Shown one piece after another: positions 1 through 6,013 of a stretch of 24,391 nucleotides of DNA. Below the pieces are notes generated by a model, which saw only the letters and a program-made list of their open reading frames with translations, searched no databases and was not told where the DNA came from. Position numbers and translations under genes: made by a program. The stretch lies in the IMG/VR virus record IMGVR_UViG_3300042463_001194, positions 1-24,391 of that record. One strand, 5' to 3'. The stretch is from a virus. The first letter of the stretch is position 1; the number at the start of each line of letters is the position of its first letter.

Positions 1-226
1 ATACTGTATCACCTTCGAGGACGAATGTGTACAAAAAGCGCTTATAGTATTGTGTACAAACGGAGCAGAAACAGTACCTTTTGGTTAAAATGGCTTGGAG
101 GTGAGAAAGGGTTACGTATACTTTGAGACTTTTTCCAAAACGTCTCCAACATTTTTTTCTTCTTGCTTTAGAAAGTAAGAAAGACCGACACTTTTTATAA
201 GCATCGGCCTTCCTTGTGAAAAAGAT
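1..226. other. Left edge without a confident gene
   Basis: Apart from the terminator at 181-211 I see no supported gene. The decamer TGTGTACAAA occurs twice as a direct repeat (26-35 and 51-60), flanking a short AT-rich stretch. A 36-codon minus-strand reading frame (42-152) lacks a convincing ribosome binding site and is not called. Confidence 0.5.
181..211 (-). terminator. Rho-independent terminator after the PG-binding gene
   Basis: On the minus strand an 11-bp stem (arms 201-211 and 181-191, several G-U pairs) with a 9-base AT-rich loop is followed by TCTTACTTTCT. It lies 15 bases past the stop of the 227-697 gene. Confidence 0.7.
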
Positions 227-697
227 TTATAGTACTATGTTAACGTGTACATCTCCTTCAAAGATCTTGATAAAGGTATCAGTGTCAATAGATCCTGTGA
301 CATCTATTCCTTTGTCAGCCTGGAACTTCTTGATTGAAGCTACAGTCTCATCGCCTAGCCAACCATCTTTGTCAGCGTCAGCGTCCTTGAAACCAAGTTC
401 GATAAGTCGACGTTGTAGATGATGTACTGTCAATGACTTGCGTGCATAGACGTTTTTGTATATACAGTTAGCGAGTATGACGTCATCGACGTCATCACCA
501 CTTACTGCGTGGCTAGCCTTACGTGAAGCCTTAGGTTGTTCTACAACTACAGGCTCAGGCGTTGGCTCAGGTGTAGGCTCCTCAGCAATTACTTGTTCAG
601 GCTCTACAACAGGAGCTAGTACTTCTTCCTCAACTACCTCAACAGGCATATCAACTTCGATGTTGCCTGTAGGCTCGATGTTAATTTCTTCAGTCAT
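227..697 (-). CDS. Peptidoglycan-binding domain protein with Pro/Glu/Val-rich N-terminus
   Basis: 156 aa. Residues 1-60 are low-complexity and acidic, rich in Pro, Glu and Val with a TPEPTPEP stretch, typical of an extended linker. Residues 85-150 match a PG_binding_1 domain: SLTVHHLQRRLIELGF, then WLGDETVASIKKFQADKGI and a closing TGSIDTDTF block. It probably targets cell-wall peptidoglycan and follows the lytic transglycosylase after 26 bases, so the two likely act together in lysis or wall remodelling. The start has no Shine-Dalgarno sequence. A TATAGT hexamer ends 6 bases before the ATG, suggesting a leaderless transcript. No signal peptide is visible. Domain call is strong; the exact role is inferred. 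Confidence 0.88.
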   Translation of the reverse strand: MTEEINIEPTGNIEVDMPVEVVEEEVLAPVVEPEQVIAEEPTPEPTPEPVVVEQPKASRKASHAVSGDDVDDVILANCIYKNVYARKSLTVHHLQRRLIELGFKDADADKDGWLGDETVASIKKFQADKGIDVTGSIDTDTFIKIFEGDVHVNIVL

Positions 698-699
698 GT

Positions 700-712
700 G
701 AATACTATATTC
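700..712 (-). promoter_or_regulatory. TATAGT palindrome directly upstream of the PG-binding gene
   Basis: GAATATAGTATTC is a near-perfect palindrome. Its TATAGT (704-709) lies 6 bases before the ATG at 697, as in leaderless mRNAs. The 14-mer at 704-717 is repeated exactly at 2709-2722, upstream of the zinc-ribbon gene. Confidence 0.5.
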
Positions 713-723
713 CTATCGTGAGA

Positions 724-1305
724 TTATGACTTAGGGAAATCAGCTAGCCAACGTGTTACCGCGGGCTCAACTGCATCACCGTCGTAGGCATTAGGACCTA
801 AGCCCCATGAGCCCCAGTCCTTGCCTCCCGCAGTCATGTAGTAGGCAGCCTTGGCATTAGCCACAGGGTCGAATAGGTCAATCATCTTAGTGATGCCTAC
901 CTTGTCCTGGAACTTAGCCAGGCGGCTAACGCCTAAGCTTCCAATCATGTTGATTTGGAATAGGCCGTATGAATTGTCGCCAGTGTTGGCGTTCTTGTTG
1001 TGAGAAGTGGGATGCCCCCTTGACTCACGCATGACAACTGCCCATGCTGTTTTGAGAGCCTTGCCCTCAAAACCAACAGCCGCAAGTAACTCTACGAGCT
1101 CGTGCGACGTTAGCTCCTTTGCATCCTCTAGCAGTACTAGTGGATTAGTTAGCTCGATCTGTTTGATATGAGCTGGTACCTCTGTGATTATTGGACTTGA
1201 CGCGGCATTGCTTGTAAGCATTGATACCGAGAAGATTCCAATTGTTATTGCCGTAATATAGGCTACGGTCGACATTGCTATTCCACGTAATGTGAGTTTT
1301 TGCAA
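724..1305 (-). CDS. Exported lytic transglycosylase (lysozyme-like fold)
   Basis: 193 aa. A hydrophobic segment at about residues 13-33 ending in SNAASS looks like a signal peptide or anchor. The catalytic domain has VVMRESRGHP with the probable catalytic Glu94, then SYGLFQINM (112-120), and an AKAAYYM...W..WG end, the layout of soluble-lytic-transglycosylase-type lysozymes. It would cleave glycan strands during lysis or DNA entry. I take TTG at 1305 as start because AAGGAGG lies 10 bases upstream; the next candidate, ATG at codon 11, has no such site and would shorten the signal region. A second frame (1145-1441) overlaps its N-terminal coding region. The PG-binding gene follows closely. Confidence 0.9.
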   Translation of the reverse strand: MQKLTLRGIAMSTVAYITAITIGIFSVSMLTSNAASSPIITEVPAHIKQIELTNPLVLLEDAKELTSHELVELLAAVGFEGKALKTAWAVVMRESRGHPTSHNKNANTGDNSYGLFQINMIGSLGVSRLAKFQDKVGITKMIDLFDPVANAKAAYYMTAGGKDWGSWGLGPNAYDGDAVEPAVTRWLADFPKS

Positions 1306-1441
1306 CGCTAGTTCGCCTCCTTAGGTCGGGGATGGGACAACTCAATACCACCGCATTGAGCTTCTTGCTACCGCTATGCTTCTCAAGCTCGCGCTTGTCC
1401 TCTACCGCTTGCATAGGGCCGGAGATAAGAAGGGATGACAT
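1145..1441 (-). CDS. Possible overlapping leader ORF upstream of the transglycosylase
   Basis: 98-codon frame beginning at an ATG preceded by GAAAGGA, the usual ribosome-binding core of this genome. The first 45 codons fill the otherwise empty stretch before the transglycosylase and have ordinary protein composition (VEDKRELEKHSGSKKLNAVV). The rest runs in another frame across the transglycosylase signal-peptide region for 161 bases and becomes Asn/Ser-rich, as expected of a shadow. It could be a true overlapping lysis-control gene, or a translated leader coupling ribosomes to the TTG start. No family recognised. Confidence 0.35.
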   Translation of the reverse strand: MSSLLISGPMQAVEDKRELEKHSGSKKLNAVVLSCPIPDLRRRTSVAKTHITWNSNVDRSLYYGNNNWNLLGINAYKQCRVKSNNHRGTSSYQTDRAN

Positions 1442-1485
1442 AGTCGTATCCTTTCGTCTCTCCGTAGTAGGCTGTTTGCCTGTAG

Positions 1486-1504
1486 TTAACTATACCATAG
1501 TTAA
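1486..1504 (-). promoter_or_regulatory. Palindromic operator/promoter of the transglycosylase unit
   Basis: TTAACTATaccATAGTTAA is a perfect 8-bp inverted repeat with a 3-base centre. On the minus strand it contains TGGTATAGT, an extended -10 variant, about 45 bases before the start at 1441. A dimeric regulator could occlude the promoter. Confidence 0.55.
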
Positions 1505-1510
1505 AGAGAA

Positions 1511-1532
1511 ACAGGCACCCGTAGGCACCTGT
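1511..1532 (-). terminator. Hairpin terminator after the cationic peptide gene
   Basis: A 9-bp stem (arms 1524-1532 and 1511-1519, two G-U pairs) with a 4-base loop is followed on the minus strand by TTCTCTTT. It overlaps the stop codon of the 1532-1711 gene. Confidence 0.65.
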
Positions 1533-1711
1533 TATCTGTTTTTTATCTTCTTAACTAAATTGATGATTGCGTAGATTAACTTTACAATCAAGCGACCGAA
1601 GAAGATAGTAAACGTATACTTTGATTTGCTGCGTCTCACGGTATGTCCTTTGTTACTCTTTTGCACGAGTGTAATGATTGGGCTGTCGTGTACTAATCCG
1701 CGTAGTGGCAT
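1532..1711 (-). CDS. Small cationic protein with amphipathic hydrophobic C-terminus
   Basis: 59 aa, with a strong AAGGAGG ribosome binding site 7 bases before ATG 1711; an earlier in-frame GTG (1720) overlaps that site and is rejected. The N-terminal half is polar and basic. The C-terminal half alternates hydrophobic and Lys residues (FTIFFGRLIVKLIYAIINLV, then KKIKNR), as in membrane-active cationic peptides. It has its own strong promoter and terminator and lies just upstream of the transglycosylase, so a membrane role in lysis is possible. I recognise no family and membrane insertion is only predicted. Confidence 0.7.
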   Translation of the reverse strand: MPLRGLVHDSPIITLVQKSNKGHTVRRSKSKYTFTIFFGRLIVKLIYAIINLVKKIKNR

Positions 1712-1741
1712 TTTTACCACCTCCTTTCCTTTGATAGGTTA

Positions 1742-1770
1742 ATTATAACACTATCTTGAAGGAAAGTAAA
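1742..1770 (-). promoter_or_regulatory. Promoter for the cationic peptide gene
   Basis: Extended -10 TGTTATAAT at 1742-1750 and -35 TTTACT at 1765-1770 with a 17-base spacer. The -35 lies in the T-rich tail of the terminator at 1772-1797. Confidence 0.85.
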
Positions 1771-1771
1771 C

Positions 1772-1797
1772 CCCTCCCTGGGCCCAACCGGGGAGGG
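1772..1797 (-). terminator. Terminator after the small membrane protein gene
   Basis: CCCTCCC and GGGAGGG form a 7-bp stem, followed on the minus strand by GTTTACTTT, which also serves as the -35 of the next promoter. Confidence 0.6.
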
Positions 1798-1804
1798 ACT
1801 ACGT

Positions 1805-1975
1805 TTACACCGTTTGAGCTAGACAGGCCCAAGCCACCGCTGATAACCCAAGGGCAAGGGCAAGCGTGCCTTTATCCGGGGTTAGAAGGGCAGTAAGTAC
1901 CGCTAGGATGGATAGGACAGCCGAGATAACAGCTGGCCAGATGAGGCTTTGCAGCCGCAAAAGGAATCTATCCAT
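1805..1975 (-). CDS. Small membrane protein, two predicted transmembrane helices
   Basis: 56 aa, MDRFLLRLQSLIWPAVIS..., with hydrophobic segments at about residues 10-31 and 37-54 separated by a short TPDKGT turn, giving a helical hairpin. It starts 3 bases after the stop of the HTH gene, so it is translationally coupled to it. Size and topology fit a small phage membrane protein such as a holin or antiholin, but no family motif is visible. A terminator follows directly, so it closes this unit. Existence is fairly sure from hydrophobicity and packing; function is unknown. Confidence 0.7.
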   Translation of the reverse strand: MDRFLLRLQSLIWPAVISAVLSILAVLTALLTPDKGTLALALGLSAVAWACLAQTV

Positions 1976-1978
1976 TAT

Positions 1979-2164
1979 TTACTTAGCCTTACGGGTTTTA
2001 CCCTTAAGTCTGTCTGAGGTATTACGGATCTGTGTACCGCTTTCCGCGATGAGCTTGCGAGCCTTACCGTAGGTAATCCCTAGCTCTTTTGCTACTTCAT
2101 CTACAGACTTCCCTGCGCTATAAAGCGTAGCTGCCTGGTTTGATGTTATCGTTGCTGTTGTCAC
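1979..2164 (-). CDS. Small helix-turn-helix DNA-binding protein
   Basis: 61 aa. Residues 9-45 (ATLYSAGKSVDEVAKELGIT, then YGKARKLIAESG) fit a helix-turn-helix with the usual A..LG.....R spacing, followed by a Lys/Arg-rich tail (SDRLKGKTRKAK). I start at GTG 2164, which follows GAAAGGAACACA; a GTG further upstream has no site. It resembles the resolvase-type or generic HTH modules used as small phage regulators. It is followed after 3 bases by a membrane protein gene. Target unknown. Confidence 0.78.
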   Translation of the reverse strand: MTTATITSNQAATLYSAGKSVDEVAKELGITYGKARKLIAESGTQIRNTSDRLKGKTRKAK

Positions 2165-2180
2165 TGTGTTCCTTTCGTTT

Positions 2181-2190
2181 AATATAATCA
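2181..2190 (-). promoter_or_regulatory. Weak promoter for the HTH gene
   Basis: TGATTATATT on the minus strand gives a 5-of-6 -10 (TATATT), with TG one base further away than in the standard extended -10. It lies about 17 bases before the GTG start. Confidence 0.4.
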
Positions 2191-2231
2191 CAGGACGTGA
2201 TTACACGGTTATTTGAACAGTTTGGGACTGC

Positions 2232-2681
2232 TCAAGACTTTGTGCCTTTTTCAGGCTTTGGTGGAATCTTCCCATGGTTGTTGCAAAGTAGGCGACCACC
2301 CCATGGACCACGTGGTTTTATATTGTTATCACAGTCGCTGCCGTATCCAGCTGCCTCGCATTTAATCTTAGTTCCTCGAGTGAAGTTATTTACAAGTGAG
2401 ACGATGGCTCGTTTAATTACAGAGTCATTAACTACGAATCCATTTTCTTGATGGCATGACCAGCAGAGGTATTCGTTCCTACGATGTGAAGGATCTCTTA
2501 CAGCGTTGCCAGCTCCACAGGTATCACATACCGTAACTCTCTTTACGGTTCTTGTTCTATCTCTGTAGTGCTCTGCGCATAGAAGGTTGCCGTCTAACTC
2601 GTAGACAAGCACATTGGGCTCAGCACAAAGAGAACAGACATCATAGATGTAGATCTGTTCCCGCTGGTTTGTTCCAGTCAT
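2232..2681 (-). CDS. Multi-zinc-ribbon protein
   Basis: 149 aa with GGAGGACAG directly before ATG 2681. Cysteine pairs occur in series: CSLC (16-19) closed by CAEH (36-39), CDTC (52-55) closed by CWSC (73-76), and a third set with C at about 108 and 117, closed by CNNHG near the end. This suggests three small zinc ribbons in a row, the third resembling the KCEA...C..N....G.LCNNHG type found in phage and HNH-linked proteins. It probably binds nucleic acid or a partner protein. No catalytic residues are recognised. It sits downstream of a two-TM protein gene. Confidence 0.82.
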   Translation of the reverse strand: MTGTNQREQIYIYDVCSLCAEPNVLVYELDGNLLCAEHYRDRTRTVKRVTVCDTCGAGNAVRDPSHRRNEYLCWSCHQENGFVVNDSVIKRAIVSLVNNFTRGTKIKCEAAGYGSDCDNNIKPRGPWGGRLLCNNHGKIPPKPEKGTKS

Positions 2682-2702
2682 CTGTCCTCCGTAAACGTCA
2701 TT

Positions 2703-2722
2703 GGAATAACTATATTCCTATC
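2703..2722 (-). promoter_or_regulatory. TATAGT palindrome, second copy
   Basis: GGAATATAGTTATTCC (2703-2718) is an inverted repeat. Bases 2709-2722 are identical to 704-717 upstream of the PG-binding gene. It is 7 bases before an ATG opening a 7-codon upstream ORF whose TGA overlaps the ATG at 2681. Confidence 0.5.
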
Positions 2723-2737
2723 TACCGTATCTGTACA

Positions 2738-2743
2738 ATTATA
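2738..2743 (-). promoter_or_regulatory. Possible second -10 for the zinc-ribbon gene
   Basis: TATAAT in context CCAAAAATATAATTG, without the TG extension, overlapping the 3' end of the upstream gene. Confidence 0.4.
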
Positions 2744-3020
2744 TTTTTGGTGAGACTACTCCAAGAAGAGCTACCTGCTTGTGAGCTGCCGCAAGGTTGA
2801 ACTGACGTTCAGCGCGGTCGTCATAGACCGAGGCAATAAGTAGGGAAGGTACGATGAATGCAACTGACCCAGTCAGCATTGCAAAGAATCCTACTAATGT
2901 AGGTGATGTTACGAAGATACCGATCATCGCGATAGTCCATCCACCTGCGATTAGCTTTAAGGTGAATGATGTGCGGCGGTATTGAAATCCTTTACGGCGA
3001 TATTCTTTTACTGTCAACAT
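2739..3020 (-). CDS. Two-TM membrane protein
   Basis: 93 aa. A basic N-terminus (KEYRRKGFQYRR) precedes two hydrophobic helices at about residues 21-40 and 44-66, then a polar tail with DDRAERQFNLAAAHKQVALL. The positive-inside rule suggests the N-terminus is cytoplasmic. The start is ATG 3020 with AAGGAC 7 bases upstream in the common leader box. It has its own promoter just after the TerL stop. No family recognised. Holin or another membrane function is possible but unsupported beyond topology. Confidence 0.78.
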   Translation of the reverse strand: MLTVKEYRRKGFQYRRTSFTLKLIAGGWTIAMIGIFVTSPTLVGFFAMLTGSVAFIVPSLLIASVYDDRAERQFNLAAAHKQVALLGVVSPKI

Positions 3021-3054
3021 GTTACTGTCCTTTCGTCGTTTGGCGTACAGGTTA

Positions 3055-3063
3055 ATTATATCA
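3055..3063 (-). promoter_or_regulatory. Extended -10 promoter for the two-TM gene
   Basis: TGATATAAT on the minus strand, followed by TAACCTGTACGCC and the AAACGACGAAAGGAC ribosome-binding leader. Confidence 0.75.
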
Positions 3064-3083
3064 GGAACATTAGGAAGATGTAA

Positions 3084-4478
3084 CTACCTGACGCGGAAGG
3101 TGTTTCTAAGACCAGGGATCTTTCGGCCTGCAGGTGATTTGGCTGTGATCTTTCCGCCCACGAATCCAGCGGGTGGCTTGATAAGTAGAGCCGTAAGGGC
3201 ATGGACCAACGCGTCAACGCGGTCAGGTGATTTGCCTTCGCCTGGAATCCACGAGGTCATCTGGGACTCGAGGTCCGCTAGGTACCCAATGTGGTGAACA
3301 CGGTTCTGCTCGTAAGCTAGTGTGATTGGCTCAGCTCGAAGGGCTTTGCCGTATTTGGAGTGGACCTCAAGTACCTTTACAGTTGGGTCAATTGTGTTAA
3401 TGGCGTTGCGCACTAAGGCACCACCTTGATTTACCTCGGCGATAACAGGGCAACCCCATTTACGCGCCATAGCTACTACCTTGTTTGCCCATACCTCGGG
3501 TGAGCCTAAGATTGAAGCGTCCTCAAGCACCCAGCTTTGACGCTTATATAAATCTCTGTCTGCTGTTGAAGCTACAACAACGATGCCGCATTCATCTCGT
3601 GGATTTTCAGCTACCGATGGGTCAACACCTATGCAACGAAGAGGTGCACCTTGAGGTAGCACAAGCTCGCGTGTCTTGTCGATAAGCTCTACAGTCCAGA
3701 GAGCTCCTTCAACGTCTGAAAGCATCTCACCGTATAGCTCTTGTGCAGCTAGGCGAGTTCCTTCATACACTCCAAGGATTCCGTCCATGTACGCTGCAGA
3801 AAGGTTTCCGCTGTTGTCCATGGTTGAGCCTTTAGTAATAATAACTTTGCCAGGATGCGCATCGGCCTCACGAAGAAGCTCGTACAACAACGGCACACGT
3901 TTCGGTGTTGTGGTAATCATAATTTTAGGGTTTTGTCCAAGACGAGTACCGATACGTAAGTTTTCGAACGCGGTAAGCCCAGCTCCATCTGGAGTCTGAC
4001 GCCAAGCTGCAACCTCATCTCCCCAAGCGTGTGTGAATTGAGGTCCACGGAGAGAATCTGGTTCATCAGCTGTGAAGCATGTTGCCGTATTACCGTTAGG
4101 CCAAGTTAGTCTTCTCTTTGACGGCTCGTATAACGGACGCTCACTTGGAGGCGTTACGTTAATAATTCCTGATTCACCTTCAACGATAACGTCACGTACG
4201 TCAGCCGCAGTACGAGCTACCAACGCAAAGCGACGTTGACCGGTGTTTGTATGTTTGGCTTCTTCTCTTACCCACTCTGAAGCTGTACGAGTTTTACCAG
4301 CACCGCGACCTGCGAGGTACATCCAGATATTCCAGTCTTCACCTACAGGACGCTGTTGTTCAGGACGTCCCCAGAAACCCCAGTCCCATTGAAGAGCGTC
4401 TGGGTCTAGACCTGCTAGAACTTCGATACGCTCTTCATCGGACATGTCGGCGATAATTTGTGCGAGACTTTTAGCCAT
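3084..4478 (-). CDS. Terminase large subunit (TerL)
   Basis: 464 aa DNA-packaging motor. The N-terminal ATPase has Walker A GRGAGKT (57-63), Walker B-like FTHAWGDE (acidic pair 154-155) and coupling motif TTTPK (189-193). The C-terminal RNase-H-like nuclease has GVDPS, VIAEVNQGGA and SPDRVDALVHALTAL with its metal-binding acidic residues. Length is normal for this family. It acts at the portal, translocating and cutting concatemeric DNA, and would pair with the TerS-like protein at 22971-23912, unusually far away. No Shine-Dalgarno precedes ATG 4478; a perfect 12-bp palindrome lies 2 bases upstream. The HDAC-like gene lies 30 bases upstream. Confidence 0.97.
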   Translation of the reverse strand: MAKSLAQIIADMSDEERIEVLAGLDPDALQWDWGFWGRPEQQRPVGEDWNIWMYLAGRGAGKTRTASEWVREEAKHTNTGQRRFALVARTAADVRDVIVEGESGIINVTPPSERPLYEPSKRRLTWPNGNTATCFTADEPDSLRGPQFTHAWGDEVAAWRQTPDGAGLTAFENLRIGTRLGQNPKIMITTTPKRVPLLYELLREADAHPGKVIITKGSTMDNSGNLSAAYMDGILGVYEGTRLAAQELYGEMLSDVEGALWTVELIDKTRELVLPQGAPLRCIGVDPSVAENPRDECGIVVVASTADRDLYKRQSWVLEDASILGSPEVWANKVVAMARKWGCPVIAEVNQGGALVRNAINTIDPTVKVLEVHSKYGKALRAEPITLAYEQNRVHHIGYLADLESQMTSWIPGEGKSPDRVDALVHALTALLIKPPAGFVGGKITAKSPAGRKIPGLRNTFRVR

Positions 4479-4480
4479 GT

Positions 4481-4492
4481 GTACTATAGTAC
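4481..4492 (-). promoter_or_regulatory. Palindrome at the TerL start, possible leaderless promoter
   Basis: GTACTATAGTAC is perfectly self-complementary and ends 2 bases before the TerL ATG. It contains TACTAT/TATAGT hexamers near the -10 position for an mRNA beginning at or near the ATG. Confidence 0.45.
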
Positions 4493-4508
4493 CTTATAAA
4501 AGGAAATG

Positions 4509-5423
4509 TTATACGGTGATGTGCTTGTAAATCTCTGACACAACGGTTGCCCATACCTTTGGGGTGTGGTCGAAAGGTTGATACCCACCGGCTCCTCCAA
4601 TAAGTACTCGGCCCTTTGCATGCTTGTTGGCGATGTCCGCAACGATTTGAGCTGCAGCTCGATATCCAGGATAGTCAAAGTTGAGACCAGATAGAGGATC
4701 TGAATGATGTGCATCAGCCCCGGTAGCTAGAAGAATAACATCTGGCTGAATCTTATCTGCAAGCAGCTCGATCTCTTGCATCACATCCAGAAATTCTACG
4801 TCGCCATCTCCATTAGCTAATGCCCAGTTGTACACTCCATTTTCTGGCTCGTTCGTAAGACCAGTTCCAGGAAAGATTCCACCTTGGTGGATACTTGCCG
4901 TAACTAAATTTCGATACGGGCGCAGGATATTCTCAACGCCATCGCCGTGGTGCGCATCCCAATCGATGTACATAGGCTTAAGCCCTGCAGCCATAAATAA
5001 CTTAGCGACTAACGCCATATCGTTGAATACACAAAAACCAGAGCTATGGTCATACTGCGCATGATGCTTAGCTCCCTGAGGATTGAAAGCTACCTGAGCT
5101 TCTCCTGAAAGAATCTTTTCATACATGCGAATAGTTCCCGCAGCCATTTCAAGAGCTACGTTACCTAGATGAGTTTGGTCTGGATACCATTCACCGCAAT
5201 GACCTTTGTCAAGTACCTTAGAAATGTATCCATCGCTGTGAACATGACTTAGCAGATCCCTATCAGACTCAGATGCAGATGGCTTAACCATTACTGGATC
5301 TAAGCTTTCAAGGAGCTCTACCGCAAGCTTAGCACGAACAGGATTAGTTGGGTGACTACCATCACCGTTCCCTAGCTGCCAATCTAAGTAAACATCGTCG
5401 TATACGACGTGCAGCTTACTCAT
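4509..5423 (-). CDS. Histone deacetylase-like / acetylpolyamine amidohydrolase-like hydrolase
   Basis: 304 aa, full length for the arginase-fold HDAC family (AcuC, HDAC, acetylpolyamine amidohydrolases). The catalytic His pair is in GAKHHAQ (120-121), followed by SGFCVFND. Zinc ligands are Asp156 and His158 in DWDAHHGDG and Asp237 in GADAHHSDPLSG. GGAGGYQP supplies the transition-state Tyr281. It should therefore be an active zinc deacetylase. The substrate is not readable: acetyl-lysine on host proteins, polyamines or a small metabolite. It overlaps the phosphatase gene by 8 bases, so the two are co-translated. A phage-borne enzyme of this class with a phosphatase and a proteasome-like hydrolase alongside is unusual. 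Confidence 0.94.
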   Translation of the reverse strand: MSKLHVVYDDVYLDWQLGNGDGSHPTNPVRAKLAVELLESLDPVMVKPSASESDRDLLSHVHSDGYISKVLDKGHCGEWYPDQTHLGNVALEMAAGTIRMYEKILSGEAQVAFNPQGAKHHAQYDHSSGFCVFNDMALVAKLFMAAGLKPMYIDWDAHHGDGVENILRPYRNLVTASIHQGGIFPGTGLTNEPENGVYNWALANGDGDVEFLDVMQEIELLADKIQPDVILLATGADAHHSDPLSGLNFDYPGYRAAAQIVADIANKHAKGRVLIGGAGGYQPFDHTPKVWATVVSEIYKHITV

Positions 5424-5940
5424 TGACAGTCTCGTTTAACGTTAGTAGGAACTCTTCGAACTCTTTGTTAATGAGAACGTACTTGCTTCGCTTCTCACGC
5501 AAAAGGTTGATTGCATCTTCTGGCTTGTATCCCATTTGGATTAGAGCTAGAGCTGCAGTTAAGCCAGAACGATTTAAACCCGCTTGGCAACGAACTAGAA
5601 CCTTATTACCGTTGCGAACTTGGTCAACCGCGTATGAAGCTGCGCGATGTAATGCTTCCATGTCGATGTGGGCGATTCCGGAGTCATAGAATCCGAAACG
5701 TAGCTCTTCGACCATCCAGTCAACTGGCTGCGCCCATGCGTAAAGTGTAACAACCGCATCGAAATCTTCTTTAGTAATTTTACGAGTCGCATGTAAGTTT
5801 ACAGAGTCTTCGATTGTGTCGTCGTCATCTGTACCGCCAACCCATAGGTTAGGCAAGATCTCACTCCATAGCGGAAAGTCCCAGTCATCAATCTCGTGAG
5901 CTGGTGCGTATCCTTCGTTTGTTTCAATGAGCTTCGCCAT
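5416..5940 (-). CDS. Dual-specificity / tyrosine phosphatase-like protein
   Basis: 174 aa. The signature CX5R loop is VRCQAGLNRSG with Cys118 and Arg124; the usual preceding His is Arg117. A candidate general acid is Asp86 in FYDSGIAH. The N-terminus (WSEILPNLWVGG) is typical of DUSP-family folds, so a complete small DUSP is likely. It could dephosphorylate proteins or, like some atypical DUSPs, RNA 5' ends or phosphoinositides. AAAAGGAG 7 bases before ATG 5940 sets the start and an extended -10 promoter lies about 40 bases upstream. It overlaps the HDAC-like gene, forming a two-gene unit. Confidence 0.93.
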   Translation of the reverse strand: MAKLIETNEGYAPAHEIDDWDFPLWSEILPNLWVGGTDDDDTIEDSVNLHATRKITKEDFDAVVTLYAWAQPVDWMVEELRFGFYDSGIAHIDMEALHRAASYAVDQVRNGNKVLVRCQAGLNRSGLTAALALIQMGYKPEDAINLLREKRSKYVLINKEFEEFLLTLNETVNE

Positions 5941-5979
5941 TGTATTTCTCCTTTTGTCATTTTGTCATTTAATATTACT

Positions 5980-5988
5980 ATTATATCA
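5980..5988 (-). promoter_or_regulatory. Promoter of the phosphatase-deacetylase unit
   Basis: TGATATAAT on the minus strand, followed by a leader with two ATGACAAA-like repeats and AAAAGGAG. Confidence 0.75.
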
Positions 5989-5991
5989 GGA

Positions 5992-6013
5992 TAAGTTACC
6001 TTCCAGTAACTTA
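5992..6013 (-). terminator. Hairpin at the end of the proteasome-like gene
   Basis: TAAGTTAC and GTAACTTA form a perfect 8-bp stem with a 6-base loop overlapping the stop codon. No strong T-run follows, so it may stabilise the 3' end rather than terminate. Confidence 0.45.

Noticed and set aside
42-152. 36-codon minus-strand frame at the left edge
   Set aside because: Weak initiation context, no promoter, it lies after a terminator and has no recognisable composition.
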